Part shown: piece by piece, positions 33,794 through 45,800 of the stretch | Layout of the letters: each line of letters begins with the position of its first letter | How positions within the stretch are numbered: position 1 is the stretch's first letter | Assembly (NCBI GenBank): GCA_035771165.1 | Contig: JAWNZC010000473.1 | Coordinates: 3,293,001-3,357,000 of the forward strand | DNA from: Paragorgia papillata | Lineage: Eukaryota; Cnidaria; Anthozoa; Scleralcyonacea; Coralliidae | DNA length: 64,000 nt | Direction: 5' to 3' | Made by a program: the position numbers and the translations under genes | Notes under the pieces: model-generated | What the model was told of the DNA's origin: nothing | Seen by the model: the letters and a program-made list of their open reading frames with translations, nothing else | Databases searched by the model: none

Positions 33794-35865
33794 CGAATGC
33801 TACAACCTTGGTGGGCGTTGATATCACTGATCTCCAAAGAAGACTGGGTCGAGCAGCTATTGTTTGGAAAACGAAGCCAGAATCCGCCACTAATGGACCA
33901 ACCGCATGTTTGAAATGTCGCTATGGAGTTTGTTCTCGTTCATTTTCTTCTTTTTCCGCTTTTTACAACCAAAAACACGGCATTGTGTCCCGAGGTTCCA
34001 TCTTCGTATTGATCTACGTACACAATTGCCTGATCGACGCCATTAGTAAGGGACCAAATCGACAGTTCGCGAGCTTCATTTTCTGATTCTCTGTCGAACA
34101 ATGAGTTACTCGATCCAGTCTTCTTTAGAGGTCAGTGGTTGATATATGGCTGCTTTAACTGCAGACTATATTTTACCACATACTTCAAGGTACTTGGTGC
34201 GCGAAACAGCTCGTGTATGCTTATCGGCGCGCAGACAAGAACCCACGAGGTTGCGAAGGACATTATATATACCGTTACAAACGTCGTAGACATACTCCGA
34301 GTCAGTGTGCTCGTATAGGCTGGCCAACAATCAGACCGCAGCGCCTGCGGTCCTTTGGGCCAGCACCAAGGAGCCATCGGTTCTGGCCGGAACGAAGTAA
34401 AGCAGTACGGTAATTGGTTTAAATCCTCGTGTGCGTCCTCTCGGAAATCTTTCCGAAGTCCGTTTTTCTGACTCGACATTCTGGCTTCTGCCAGAGCTGA
34501 TGGCTCCTTCTCGCTAGACAAAAGGACCCTCTGAGGACGAGATTGGGCCGGCCAAATAAGAGCACACAAAAAGTTAAGAGTCGATGAGAGTTGTTGGCAC
34601 AAGATCGTCGATCATCGAGTCGAGTGCATGTAAAACACATATTACCGTAACTGCTGCATAGTCTCACTGGATGTAGAACAAAATTTAAATTATGGAATAG
34701 CTTTTGCCTTATTTGTTATATATAAAATAAGCGGAAGTAGACTAGTAGAGGCTGTATTATATATCTCGATAAAAATTGCGCTGTCGTGATACCTAAAGCC
34801 GTTTTAATCACAAAGAAGTTGAGAGTTAACCCCTTTCTGACTGGGAGCTCTCCCCTTGACAAGTAAAATCGTCTGGCGTTAGCCAGAGTAAAACACTAAA
34901 GTCTGCATCAGTCCCAGAAGACAGGAATGAGTTAAATCAAGTTGGCAACACAAGGAAGTGTTTTAACTGCAAATTTAAGTGCATTCCCATCACTGAAATC
35001 GCCTTAAAGGAGGGTATGGGCAACAAAAACAAAAAATTTCAAAAGCAAACCAATGACATGAAGACACAATCTATAGTGTGTTATTTAGACCCAAAGTATT
35101 CCAATAAAACAACTTAATTGCACTTTTAAAGTTGCTAATCTGAATCAGTATCCGCCATCTTGATTCTTGGATACATTTTTTATAGCCATACTTTCACATA
35201 TACTGTATAAGTGTGAAACTCATTTTTTGTAGATGATTTCATTCTTGATTAACCACAACACTTTAAAAACATACCACAGAAATTCAGCTGCCAGAAGAAT
35301 AAGTTTCATCATGTTTACCCAGCTTGTGACGTCAGTTAATTAGGAAAGGTCTTACAACAAGATGGCGAACGGCAAGATTGTCTTTTGTCGAAATTAGTGA
35401 TGTTGTTTGGCACAAGAGTTGTTTGGCACAACAGTTGTTTTGTTTACTTGGATTACCATCGCAAGACAGTTGGTTAATCAGAAATATTATGTGTACTTGT
35501 AATTTTTGTTGCTCTTACCCTGAAGTTTGTAATTGTGTAGCTTACAAAAGCTACATAGCAATTCAACATAAATCAGTGATACGGTTACCTGCGGCAAACG
35601 CCGACGGCAATGAATTACAGCTAGTTTGTTCCACACGGAAGACACTCGCAAGACAGAACAAAAGTTGAGCGCGCGACATTTTACGTTTGTAGTGGAAATC
35701 CCGTTTTAGGGATGAATAAAAGTGAAATAACTTCTAAAATAGTAGATTATAGAATAAGTGTGAGTTCTTCCTTTTTCGCTCCATTTTCTTACATCCCCGC
35801 GCTTTTAGACCGGGACTCCGGGAGTTCTCCATAAAAACAAGTCTATATAGAAACAATCCAAGTAG
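33794..35865. other. intergenic between the JHY-like gene and repeats
   Basis: Frames to 156 codons exist (minus strand 34132-34602) without recognised domains. A GTAAAATCGTCTGGCGTTAG repeat fragment lies at about 34865-34905. Confidence 0.35.
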
Positions 35866-36382
35866 TATAGAGGTGAGCCGATCATCGGCAAAACATCGGC
35901 AGAGCCGATTTACGGCTAGTTTTTCTCACAATCGGCCGATGGCCGATTGTCTTTCACCATCGGATCGGCTGTCTCGTGACTCTCGTCCTCGTTTATCATA
36001 GCCTGTGTACAGCCGCAACCCTCCCGTCAAAATCGGGGAGCGAGCGTCTGTGGTACGGCGTATCGTATACTTCAATTCTTTACCTTGTTTGGTATTTTTG
36101 CGCTTGTTGAGTTGTTGATACAAAAATATTTTAAATAAAGGAAACACTGCTGACTACTTGACTGTTTTCTGTTTGTTTTGTTGCGCTCAAAATACGAGAA
36201 TTGGCTTGATGACTTCCTCTCATTGCGAAACTTGAGATGAATAAAACGACAAAACGGGAGCACTGAGCATCAGGTTAGCAAACATCGGTTTTGCCAATTA
36301 ATCGGCCGATGGTGGGGAAATATCGGCTCTTAACAATCGGTATCGGCAATCGGCTTTTTTTTTTAACATCGGCTCACCTCTA
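35866..36382. mobile_element. hAT-type MITE, GAGGTGAGCCGAT ends, 8-bp target duplication
   Basis: TAGAGGTGAGCCGATCATCG at 35868 and inverse ACATCGGCTCACCTCTA ending 36382. CCAAGTAG occurs at 35858-35865 and at 36383-36390. The sub-ends are built from ATCGGCCGATGG palindromes. The transposase-bearing relative is at 43565-45380. Confidence 0.9.
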
Positions 36383-36400
36383 CCAAGTAGTGAAATAAAA

Positions 36401-36621
36401 GTAGTGTGCTGCGTAGGCAGTGTTGAAACAACATTCGAAATATAGTAAGGTTAGATATACTGCCGAAAAAGAGAACGTAGGAGTCTAACGTTTCGAGCGA
36501 AGGCCCTTCGTCAGAGAGAAAGAAGGCCCACGTTTCTCTCTGACGAAGGGCCTTCGCTCGAAACGTTAGACTCCTATACATTATCTGTTTCGGCACTATA
36601 TCTAACCTTACTATGCAGTAC
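36401..36621. repeat. foldback repeat, long member of the GCGTAGGCAGTGT family
   Basis: Starts AAAAGTAGTGTGCTGCGTAG. The inverted arms are TTAGATATACTGCCGAAA ... GTCTAACGTTTCGAGCGAAG ... CCTTCGTCAGAGAG and the complement. Each arm contains CTGACGAAGGGCCTTCGCTC followed by GAAAC, which resembles a hammerhead ribozyme core with one extra A (see findings). Confidence 0.8.
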
Positions 36622-36994
36622 CTATATAGAAACAGGTCGTCACGTGCTATACAGGGAAATTGCGTGGTGACTAATTTATTCAAATTTAGAAAGTAAAATT
36701 TAATAATATTGAATTTACGAAATAAATTAGTGAGTAATTACAATATTAAAAACTAAGATCGTTTATAATGAAATACGAACGGCGGAATTTCTTGAGGCAA
36801 TGATTCAAGTAAACCTTCCAGTTTACACCTCTAGCTTTACTGCTTGTTTCGGTATAAACTATCATAAGCTTGAAAACTGCCAAGAAGTATCCTGCTGTGT
36901 GTATCTACATTCTATATAACAAAGAGAAATAAGTAATCATTAGACTGATCAGTAGAGAATGGACCGTTTTTACTGACGTGATCAGGGGCCCCTA

Positions 36995-37160
36995 TAGAGC
37001 GTTTTCATCTGACGTCACGGCGGCCATATTGGTGTACCAAAACAATGAAATGGCGGCCATATTGGTGTACGGTATGGGAATTAGCTCTTTCTTATTCAAA
37101 TATTTCGTATTGTTTCACCACCCCAATGGGGCCACCGATTACGTGAGTGAAAACGCTCTA
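36995..37160. mobile_element. 166-bp TA-flanked MITE, copy 1
   Basis: TAGAGCGTTTTCATCTGACG to GTGAGTGAAAACGCTCTA. Virtually identical to 58147-58312, implying recent mobility. It contains two direct GGCGGCCATATTGGTGTAC copies. Confidence 0.9.
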
Positions 37161-37609
37161 TTGGGGTGGTGAAAGAATACGAAATGTTTGAATAGAAACA
37201 GAGCTGGCACGCGCGGGCACACGCGCGGGCACGTGCAGGCACGCGCGGAGGAGCTCCTCAAAAAATCGTGTTTTTTTCTCGTTTTGATTGCATCAAACTG
37301 GAATCATAACTCATTTAAGACTTTCTAAGAGCATCGTGAACCAATTTTGGGGGTATAAAGAAGTTCTACAACTGTGTGAGTAAAGACTTTATTAAGTATT
37401 TCCTAACATTGCTGGAGCGGATTTTATTATAACGTTATTTTTCGCAAGCCCGTTAAAAACTGGTTACGCTTGCGCACGCCACGTGGTTTGACGTCGTCAT
37501 CAACGGTCAACGTACGCAACGAAATCCGCGCGTCAACGATCTTCCATGTGTTACTTCAAACTTTGAACTTTGATTGTATACGTGTTTCGTGGAGCATAAA
37601 CTGGAACTG

Positions 37610-37810
37610 ATGTACGTGTCTCAACTTTGGAAACTACAAAACCTCCTGTTGGCCTTTCTACTTGTTTTCCTGTTTTTATTTCTCCCAATATTTCTGCAGC
37701 AACAAACTCCTTCAAAACTAACTACTGATGAATCTACCGATAACTATTCATGCCGAAACACTTCTCCGATATCTGTTTTTGTTACCCGTCTACGTATTAA
37801 CGTCAAGTGA
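37610..37810 (+). CDS. hypothetical single-membrane-segment frame
   Basis: ATG at 37610 opens 66 codons with one strong hydrophobic segment, LLLAFLLVFLFLFLPIFL (residues about 11-28). A polar Thr/Ser-rich tail follows. It may be a small signal-anchor protein, a first exon or chance. There is no homologue that I recognise. Confidence 0.2.
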   Translation: MYVSQLWKLQNLLLAFLLVFLFLFLPIFLQQQTPSKLTTDESTDNYSCRNTSPISVFVTRLRINVK

Positions 37811-37924
37811 CTTAAAGTAAAGTAAAGTTATTATTCGTGGGTTATTTAAATGGACATATTATGCCTTGAAATCCTTCATTCTACGATAACGATGGTAGTA
37901 ATTTGCGACGAGAAAGTTAAAGTT

Positions 37925-39698
37925 TACACTCGAACCCGATGTTCTTTATCGCGCGACCTTGCAATATTGACAGCAACATTGCAATGTTGACTAGCAACGG
38001 GCAAACGGTACACGGCGACTTCTTCGCAAGTTGCTATAAATTCGCATTTTAAATATCGAACTTTACATAATACAGTATATGCTGTTCTATTGAAAGTCAG
38101 AACAACTAACTCTAAGTAAACTTCATGTTATGCGAAATTCGATATTAAAAAAGCGAATTTTTAGCAACATGCCAAGGAGACGCCGTGTATCTAACCTGAA
38201 TGTCAGGCCTTTATTTGTTCCCGCCTTCCGCCAAACCCCGGTAGCGCGGGCAGAGGTGCGGGCGAGCGAGAAGGCGAGAAAAACAAAGGCCTGAGGAAAC
38301 TCTTAACAAAACTGTCTTCCGCCCACTTTGCTATTTCTAAACATGAACGAGTATGATTGATACGAGTTGTCAAAAGAACAAAGCGTATGTTATGATTTCA
38401 TCCCACAGAAATATATAGTCTTTCTCCGCGTCTGGTTTTAGTCCAGACTAGTCTAGGTAGACTTGCAATAAATACACGAGCTCGAATTGAAGGCGTTTGT
38501 CCATGGTATCTAGACCCGATCTAGAGAAGAAGTCGAAGAATTGGAAAATACGATAAGAAACCGAGAAATTTGACAATTTGAGAGTATACATATATATTGA
38601 TTCAAAATTCCACCATAATAAAAGATAAACACGATTTGATAGCCGCCTTGATATAGCTTCGACTAAATTAATAAAATATATAATTTTGTAGCACAGGCTA
38701 GAGCGTTGGAGAAAAGGATCGACTGGATATTGATCGGTTTTATATTAAAAACAAACGCAATAGTTTGGGAATTATTTTATACAGTTTTAGAATTTAAATT
38801 TTAGAATGCAGGTAGGCCATTTAATATATTGATACATAATCATAAACACGTCTCAACCGTATAAACTCAGTCATCCACATAGTGACTAACTGTTCCGAGA
38901 TTCTCGTTTTGTAACTTACGGCAACCATTGTTCAGCACTGCCATAAACAACTTGGACTTTCGCATCGGCTTCACACCTTCAGTAGCCATCGTCCCTGATC
39001 ATCGAACGAAGGACCCAAGTAGACTGCTTTTCTCAAGGTCTCCACCTGCTACAACGAAATTCCTCACCGTGCCATGTTGAAGTCGATGAAGTTCAGAGAA
39101 CACAAATGGCAATATCTGATATATCAGACTTTTACCAAAACCAGTGGGCAAAACAGCAAAGACATCTTGGCTTGTCAACAGCGAGCTTTCGAATGCACGT
39201 CGTTTGTTCTGGTTTCAAAGACTCATAGCCGAAATGTGTCAATGAATTTAACAAAGCGGTTTCGAAAAATCCTCCTATGGTTTGATTTTCCGACATAATA
39301 AATGATTAAATGAATGAATTGGTCACAGAAACGTACACGATAAACACATTCGAGAAATGGCGATGACCTTGTCACGGTGTGCACCTTGACGGTGACGCAT
39401 GCAGTTGTTTATCTGAATGAACCAATCAAAATCCTTACTTTAATTAGTCAGCCAATCAGAGCTCCCGTCCATGAGATGGACGGATTCCCCACAGTTTTGT
39501 TAAGAGTTTCCTCAGGCCTTTATTTTTCTCGCCTTCTCGCTCGCCCGCACCTCTGCCCGCGCTACCGGGGTTTGGCGGAAGGCGGGAACAAATAAAGGCC
39601 TGACATTCAGGTTACCGTGTATCGTTTGCAAGTCAATATTGCAATGTTGCCGTCAATATTGTAAGGTCGCGCGGTAAAGAACATTCGGTTTGACTGTA
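37925..39698. mobile_element. 1.8-kb inverted-repeat element carrying RecQ-like exons
   Basis: Left TTACACTCGAACCCGATGTT and right (inverse) TTACAGTCAAACCGAATGTT begin long arms, with CGCGCGACCTTGCAATATTG shared in both. The arms continue through a 115-bp GC-rich block, CAGGCCTTTATTTGTTCCCG ... GGCGAGCGAGAAGGCGAG (38200-38300 against 39500-39605). The middle holds two exon-like RecQ-helicase pieces on the minus strand. It lies just downstream of the SELENOT stop codon. Confidence 0.75.
38920..39296 (-). pseudogene. RecQ-like helicase fragment (two exon-like pieces)
   Basis: Minus-strand ATG at 39296: MSENQTIGGFFETALLNSLT, then HFGYESLKPEQTTCIRKL. A one-base frameshift follows, then SQDVFAVLPTGFGKSLIYQI (complete Walker A GFGKS), LPFVFSELHRLQHG and a GTGAGG donor (39062-39067). 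A second piece (about 38975-38920) reads EADAKVQVVYGSAEQWL before a consensus GTAAGT. The Q-motif-like F-G-Y-x-x-L-K-P-E-Q and PTGxGKS order is that of RecQ helicases, which occur as large amplified families in cnidarians. Helicase motifs II-VI are absent. The frameshift makes it non-functional. Confidence 0.6.
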
Positions 39699-39770
39699 AT
39701 AAAAAAATGTAATAGTACAGGTATATGCTCTTGGAAAGGAGATAAAACAAAACCAACTTACTTATTAGTG

Positions 39771-39868
39771 TTATCGACCATTAAACTTAACTTGCTGCTC
39801 TACAATTTGAAAGAGTTCCTCGGGGCTGGGAAGGCGACCTGATTCCAATTTAGACCAAACAGGTATGT
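39771..39868 (-). CDS. SELENOT: SELENOT exon 4 (terminal)
   Basis: After TGCTCTTTAG, it completes the split Asp codon: DIPVWSKLESGRLPSPEELF, then QIVEQQVKFNGR and TAA. Confidence 0.93.
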
Positions 39869-42800
39869 CTAAAGAGCAACATAAGTAAAGACAAAAAGGT
39901 AAAAAAAAAATAATAATAATAATGTACAATACACTGTGCATGTTGTTTATCGCAAAAATAGAGTATACTTTGTACTTTTTTTGTAAATTAAATCTAAAGT
40001 AAAGGTGAAGTGAAGTATGGCTGCGCTAAACGTCGCACAATAGACCAATTTAATTTAGACGAATGTAATTCGAATTACTGCCATTTGCAAGCCACCGTTA
40101 AGGCCTGGCCAAACGCTTTCAACATTTCATTCAACATCGTTCAACATTGTTGAATTCAACCGTGATTCAACATGTTGAAAGCGTTTGGCCACCCTGTTGA
40201 ATAATGTTGAACGTTGTTGAATGGTGTTGAACGAAATTTGAACATGTTCAAATTTTCGTTCAACATGCGTTCAAATGTTGAACGATGTTGCATGAAATAA
40301 CCGTGATGAAATGTTGAAAGCGTTTTTAGGCTTGCGATTTTGTTCATGTTTGTTTATGTTTGAAAGTTGCACGTCGTTTCGCCAGAAAACGTTAAAAACA
40401 AGTCAACCAACTTGCGGCGTCATTTTGACAGGCTTCTTTGAAGTGACGCCGCAAGTTGATTGATTTGTTTTTAAGCGTTCAACGTTTTCTGGTGAAACGT
40501 GCAACTTTCAAACGTAAACAAAGTAACAAACATGAAAAAAATCGCAAGCCTAACGGTACTACTGTAGCTTGCAAATGGCAGTAACTTCGTCGGTAATGCG
40601 ACGTCCAGTTAAACGTCGAATTTCAGTCGAATTTAATTGTTTTTACTTGGACTCGTAGAGCCTGAAAACGATCCTTGAAAATATGGCGCCGAATTGTCCC
40701 AGACAGAAGAGAAACATTTAATTCGACGCGACGATAATTCCTCGTGTAACTCGAACACGCATTATCGTCGCATTATCGTCGCATTATCGTCGCATTATCA
40801 GTCTGACTCAGACGGATTTAATGCTGAGACGAATTTAATTCATGTGTCGAATTTAATCGAGTTATACGTCGCAGTTTCGTCAAATAAAATTCAAACAATT
40901 AAATTCGTCTGAATTAAATTCGTCTATGTGTGCGACGTTTAGCGCAGGCTAAAGTAAAGTAAAGTAAAGTAAAGTAAAGTAAAGTAAAGTAAAGTAAAGT
41001 AAAGTAAAGTAAAGTAGAGTAAAGTAGAGTAAAGTAGAGTAAAGTAAAGTAAAGTGACGTGACGCGAAGTGAAGTGAACTGAAGTGAAGTGAAGTGAAGT
41101 GAACTAGTGAAGTAAAGTAAAGTAACCCAAAGCAAAGCAAAGCGACCTGACGTGAAGTGAACTACAGTGAAGTAAAGTAACCCAAAGCAAAGTAAAGTAA
41201 AGTACAGTAAAGTAACTCAAAGCAAAGTAAAGTAAAGTAACGCAAAGTAAAGTAAAGTAAAGTAACTCAAAGCAAAGTAAAGTAAAGCAAAGCAAAGTAA
41301 AGTAAAGTAAAGCAAAGTAAAGTAAAGTAAAGTAACTCAAAGTAAAGTAAAGTAAAGTAAAGTAAAGTAAAGTAAAGTAAAGTAAAGTAAAGTAAAGTAA
41401 AGTAAAGTAAAGCAAAGCAAAGCAAAGTAAAATAACTCAAAGTAAAGTAAAGTAAAGTAAAGTAAAGTAAAGTAAAGTAAAGCAAAGCAAAGCAAAGCAA
41501 AGCAAAGCAAAGCAAAGCAAAGTAAAGTAAAGTAAAGTAAAGTAAAGTAAAGTAAAGTAAAGCAAAGCAAAGCAAAGTAAAGTAACTCAAAGAAAAGTAA
41601 AGTAAAGTAAAGTAAAGTAAAGCAAAGCAAAGCAAAGTAAAGTAAAGTAAAGTAAAGTAACTCAAAGCAAAGCAAAGCAAAGTAAAGCAAAGCAAAGCAA
41701 AGCAAAGTAAAGTAAAGTAACTCAAAGTAAAGTAAAGTAAAGTAACTCAAAGTAAAGTAAAGTAAAGTAAAGTAAAGTAAAGTAAAGTAAAGTAAAGTAA
41801 AGTAAAGTAAAGTAAAGTAACTCAAAGTAAAGTAAAGTAAAGTAACTCAAAGTAAAGTAAAGTAAAGTAAAGTAAAGCAAAGCAAAGCAAAGCAAAGCAA
41901 AGCAAAGTAAAGTAAAGTAAAGTAAAGTAAAGTAAAGTAAAGTAAAGTAACTCAAAGCAAAGTAAAGTAAAGTAAAGTAACTCAAAGCAAAGCAAAGCAA
42001 AGTAAAGCAAAGCAAAGTAAAGTAAAGTAAAGTAAAGTAACTCAAAGCAAAGTAAAGTAAAGTAAAGTAACTCAAAGTAAAGTAAAGTAAAGTAAAGTAA
42101 AGTAAAGTAAAGTAACTCAAAGTAAAGTAAAGTAAAGTAACTCAAAGTAAAGTAAAGTAAAGCAAAGCAAAGCAAAGCAAAGCAAAGTAAAGTAAAGTAA
42201 AGTAAAGTAAAGTAAAGTAAAGTAAAGTAAAGTAACTCAAAGTAAAGTAAAGTAAAGTAACTCAAAGTAAAGTAAAGTAAAGCAAAGCAAAGCAAAGCAA
42301 AGCAAAGTAAAGTAAAGTAAAGTAAAGTAAAGTAAAGTAAAGTAACTCAAAGTAAAGTAAAGTAAAGTAACTCAAAGTAAAGTAAAGTAAAGCAAAGCAA
42401 AGCAAAGCAAAGCAAAGCAAAGCAAAGCAAAGCAAAGCAAAGCAAAGTAAAGTAAAGTAACTCAAAGTAAAGTAAAGTAAAGTAACTCAAAGTAAAGTAA
42501 AGTAAAGTAAAGTAAAGTAAAGTAAAGTAAAGTAAAGTAAAGTAAAGTAACTCAAAGTAAAGTAAAGTAAAGTAACTCAAAGTAAAGTAAAGTAAAGTAA
42601 AGTAAAGCAAAGCAAAGCAAAGCAAAGCAAAGCAAAGTAAAGTAAAGTAAAGTAAAGTAAAGTAAAGTAAAGTAAAGTAAAGTAACTCAAAGCAAAGTAA
42701 AGTAAAGTAAAGTAACTCAAAGCAAAGCAAAGCAAAGTAAAGCAAAGCAAAGTAAAGTAAAGTAAAGTAAAGTAACTCAAAGCAAAGTAAAGTAAAGTAA

Positions 42801-45800
42801 AGTAACTCAAAGTAAAGTAAAGTAAAGTAAAGTAAAGTAAAGTAAAGTAACTCAAAGTAAAGTAAAGTAAAGTAACTCAAAGTAAAGTAAAGTAAAGCAA
42901 AGCAAAGCAAAGCAAAGCAAAGTAAAGTAAAGTAAAGTAAAGTAAAGTAAAGTAAAGTAAAGTAAAGTAACTCAAAGTAAAGTAAAGTAAAGTAACTCAA
43001 AGTAAAGTAAAGTAAAGCAAAGCAAAGCAAAGCAAAGCAAAGTAAAGTAAAGTAAAGTAAAGTAAAGTAAAGTAAAGTAAAGTAACTCAAAGTAAAGTAA
43101 AGTAAAGTAACTCAAAGTAAAGTAAAGTAAAGCAAAGCAAAGCAAAGCAAAGCAAAGCAAAGCAAAGCAAAGCAAAGCAAAGTAAAGTAAAGTAAAGTAA
43201 AGTAAAGTAAAGTAAAGTAAAGTAAAGTAAAGCAAAGAAAAGTAAAGTAACTCAAAGCAAAGTAAAGCAAAGCAAAGCAAAGCAAAGCAAAGCAAAGCAA
43301 AGCAAAGCAAAGCAAAGCAAAGCAAAGTAAAGTAAAGTAAAGTAAAGTAAAGTAAAGTAAAGCAAAGTAAAGTAACTCAAAGCAAAGTAAAGTAACTCAA
43401 AGTAAAGCAAAGCAAAGCAAAGTAAAAGTAAAAGTAAAAGTAAAGTAAAGTAAAGTAACTCAAAGTAAAGTAAAGTAAAGTAAAGTAATGTAAAGTAAAG
43501 TAACTCAAAGCAAAGTAAAGCAAAGCAAAGCAACGTAACGTAACGTAACGTAACGTAACGTTAATAGAGATGAGCCGATCACGAAAATTGCCGATTACTG
43601 AAGCCGATTAATCGGTGGCCGATTATTTAAACTAATCGGCCGATTAATCGGCATATACCGATTATCGGTTAGTTGTTGGTTACCAATCCCCGCGCAGTTT
43701 CGCAATGTTTATTGAGCTTGCCAGGGAAAAACAATATTTTGGAAATATAACAGAAATCAAGGTTTTGCTAGAAGAGTGAAAAGAAAATGGATCGTGTTGC
43801 ATACTAAACATTTATTGCGCGTTTTGTTTGTTTACAAATTAAGCAATAGCGCAGTATTCACTATTCATCTCTGTCCGTTTTGTAATTCTTGTTTTCAAAT
43901 TTCACAGAAAATACCTTGAGAATTAATTTCGCTTTTTGCTTATAAAATATAAATAGCAATCCCAGTATATGCTAAGCAATTATCACAGAAGAATTACGAG
44001 AAAAAAACAAGAGAATTGTGAATGTTAATTTGTTTTGTTTTGTTGGAATATTAATTTATTATAGTAAATACGTTTGACACAATTCTGAGTTCTGCACACA
44101 CACAATACAAAATCATTAAAATTATTCGTCAATACTCAAAGTTCAACTTCGGCAAATTATGATGCAGAAACAAAATGTTATCAGCTTTATGCGGTGCTAG
44201 CCTGCTTCTTTTCTCCGTAGAAATGTTCCCTGCCTCGCTGAAGACACGTTCAGAATAGACACTTGAACTGGGAGGGCTCAGGTACTTCAGCACAACTTTA
44301 AACACGTTAGGGTAAGCAAGTTTCTTTGCCTGCCACCAAGCATAAGGGCATGCTTGCAATGGCTGTAGCGGAAGGGCGAGAAAAGCGTTGATCTCTTCTT
44401 CCACATCGCGACTGCCATTCAAAGTGCTGTCGTTCGACCCAATAATCTCATCAAAGCAGGACCATAGGTCCTTATGAGGTCCAGCGCTGCGACTCTTTTC
44501 TTGGGTGGAGATGTTATCATTCGTTACTTGACTTACTTCCTCAATCGAAGATCCTGTGAGACGACAAACTTCATCTACCAGCGCAGTACGACCATCACTT
44601 CTTCCAAACTTCGTCTTGAACCTAGGATCCACCGTTGTGGCCAAAATGTAGTTGTTGTCTTCAAAGATTGTTTCAAATCTTTGCTCTAAGGCAACACTCA
44701 ACTCGTCGCGCATTGTACGATGATCGCTTTATTTTGGAAAACATTCACGCTATTGACGATTTTTTTGTCTTGGTTTTAAACTTTTAAGATGTCTCACCTT
44801 CTCCTTTAATACTGCGGCACCGCAACTCTTGTTGCGGATATGTGACAAGTGACAAAAAGTAGAGTGCTGCGTAGGCAGTGTAGTGAAAAAGTTGTGAACT
44901 GCCAAAATTTTGAGGAATGAAATACTGACGTTTCGAGCGGAGCCCTTCATCAAAGTAAAACGTTTTACTCTGATAGTGATGAAGGGCTCCGCTGGAAATG
45001 TCAGTATTTGTTCTTCAAAATTTTGGCTGTTCACAACCTTTTCACTTTGATAGTGACAAAAAAAATAATATTTTCGAACATTTTTTTATATAAATAAAAA
45101 GCCGGTTTGTTCAGGTTCTTCTTCTTTTTTTATAGCCAACAAAAATAAGCGAAGATTTTGTAAGGCGGCCGCGTATAAGTATTTGCATCATCAACAATCT
45201 CTAACGCTCTCGCCATCGGTTCGTTATGACTCACTCGGCATGTATTTGCACCATGTGTGAAGAAGTTGAAATGCCGATTATTTTGCCGATTATTCAAAAT
45301 AATCGGCCGATTACCGATTATTTTAAATTGGCCGATTAATCGGCTTTGCCGATTAGTTTCCGATTAATCGGCTCATCTTTGGTAACGTAACGTAACGTAA
45401 AGTAAAGTAAGTAAAGTAAAGTAAAGTAAAGTAAAGTAAAGTAAAGTAAAGTAAAGTAAAGTAAAGTAAAGTAAAGTAAAGTAAAGTAAAGCAACTCAAA
45501 GCAAAGTAAAGTAAAGTAAAGTAAAGTAACTCAAAGTAAAGTAAAGTAACTCAAAGTAAAGTAAAGTAAAGTAAAGTAAAGTAAAGTAAAGTAAAGTAAA
45601 GTAAAGTAAAGTAAAGTAAAGTAAAGTAACTCAAAGCAAAGTAAAGTAAAGTAAAGTAAAGTAAGTAACTCAAAGTAAAGTAAAGTAACTCAAAGTAAAG
45701 TAAAGTAAAGTAAAGTAAAGTAAAGTAAAGTAAAGTAAAGTAAAGTAAAGTAAAGTAAAGTAAAGTAACTCAAAGCAAAGTAAAGTAAACTAAAGTAACT

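Larger units (their letters stand above)
43565..45380 (-). mobile_element. hAT element inserted in the satellite
   Basis: Ends TAGAGATGAGCCGATC and ATCGGCTCATCTTT with ATCGGCCGATTA palindromic sub-ends, the same family as the MITE at 35866-36382. It carries a hAT transposase remnant and a nested foldback (44853-45056). It splits the pentanucleotide satellite at a TAACG-type variant tract. Confidence 0.85.

Noticed and set aside
34132..34602. 156-codon minus-strand frame
   Set aside because: No domain, no splice context, low-complexity S/P composition; overlapping frames are open on the other strand as well.
37800..37924. SECIS candidate beginning ATGAAGGATTTCAAGG on the minus strand
   Set aside because: The spacing between ATGA and AA is too short, pairing is weak and no convincing downstream GA partner is seen.
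40914..43533. Many minus-strand frames of repeating LLYFT/LLCFA residues, up to 247 codons
   Set aside because: They are translations of the 5-bp satellite; five-base units stay open in all phases.
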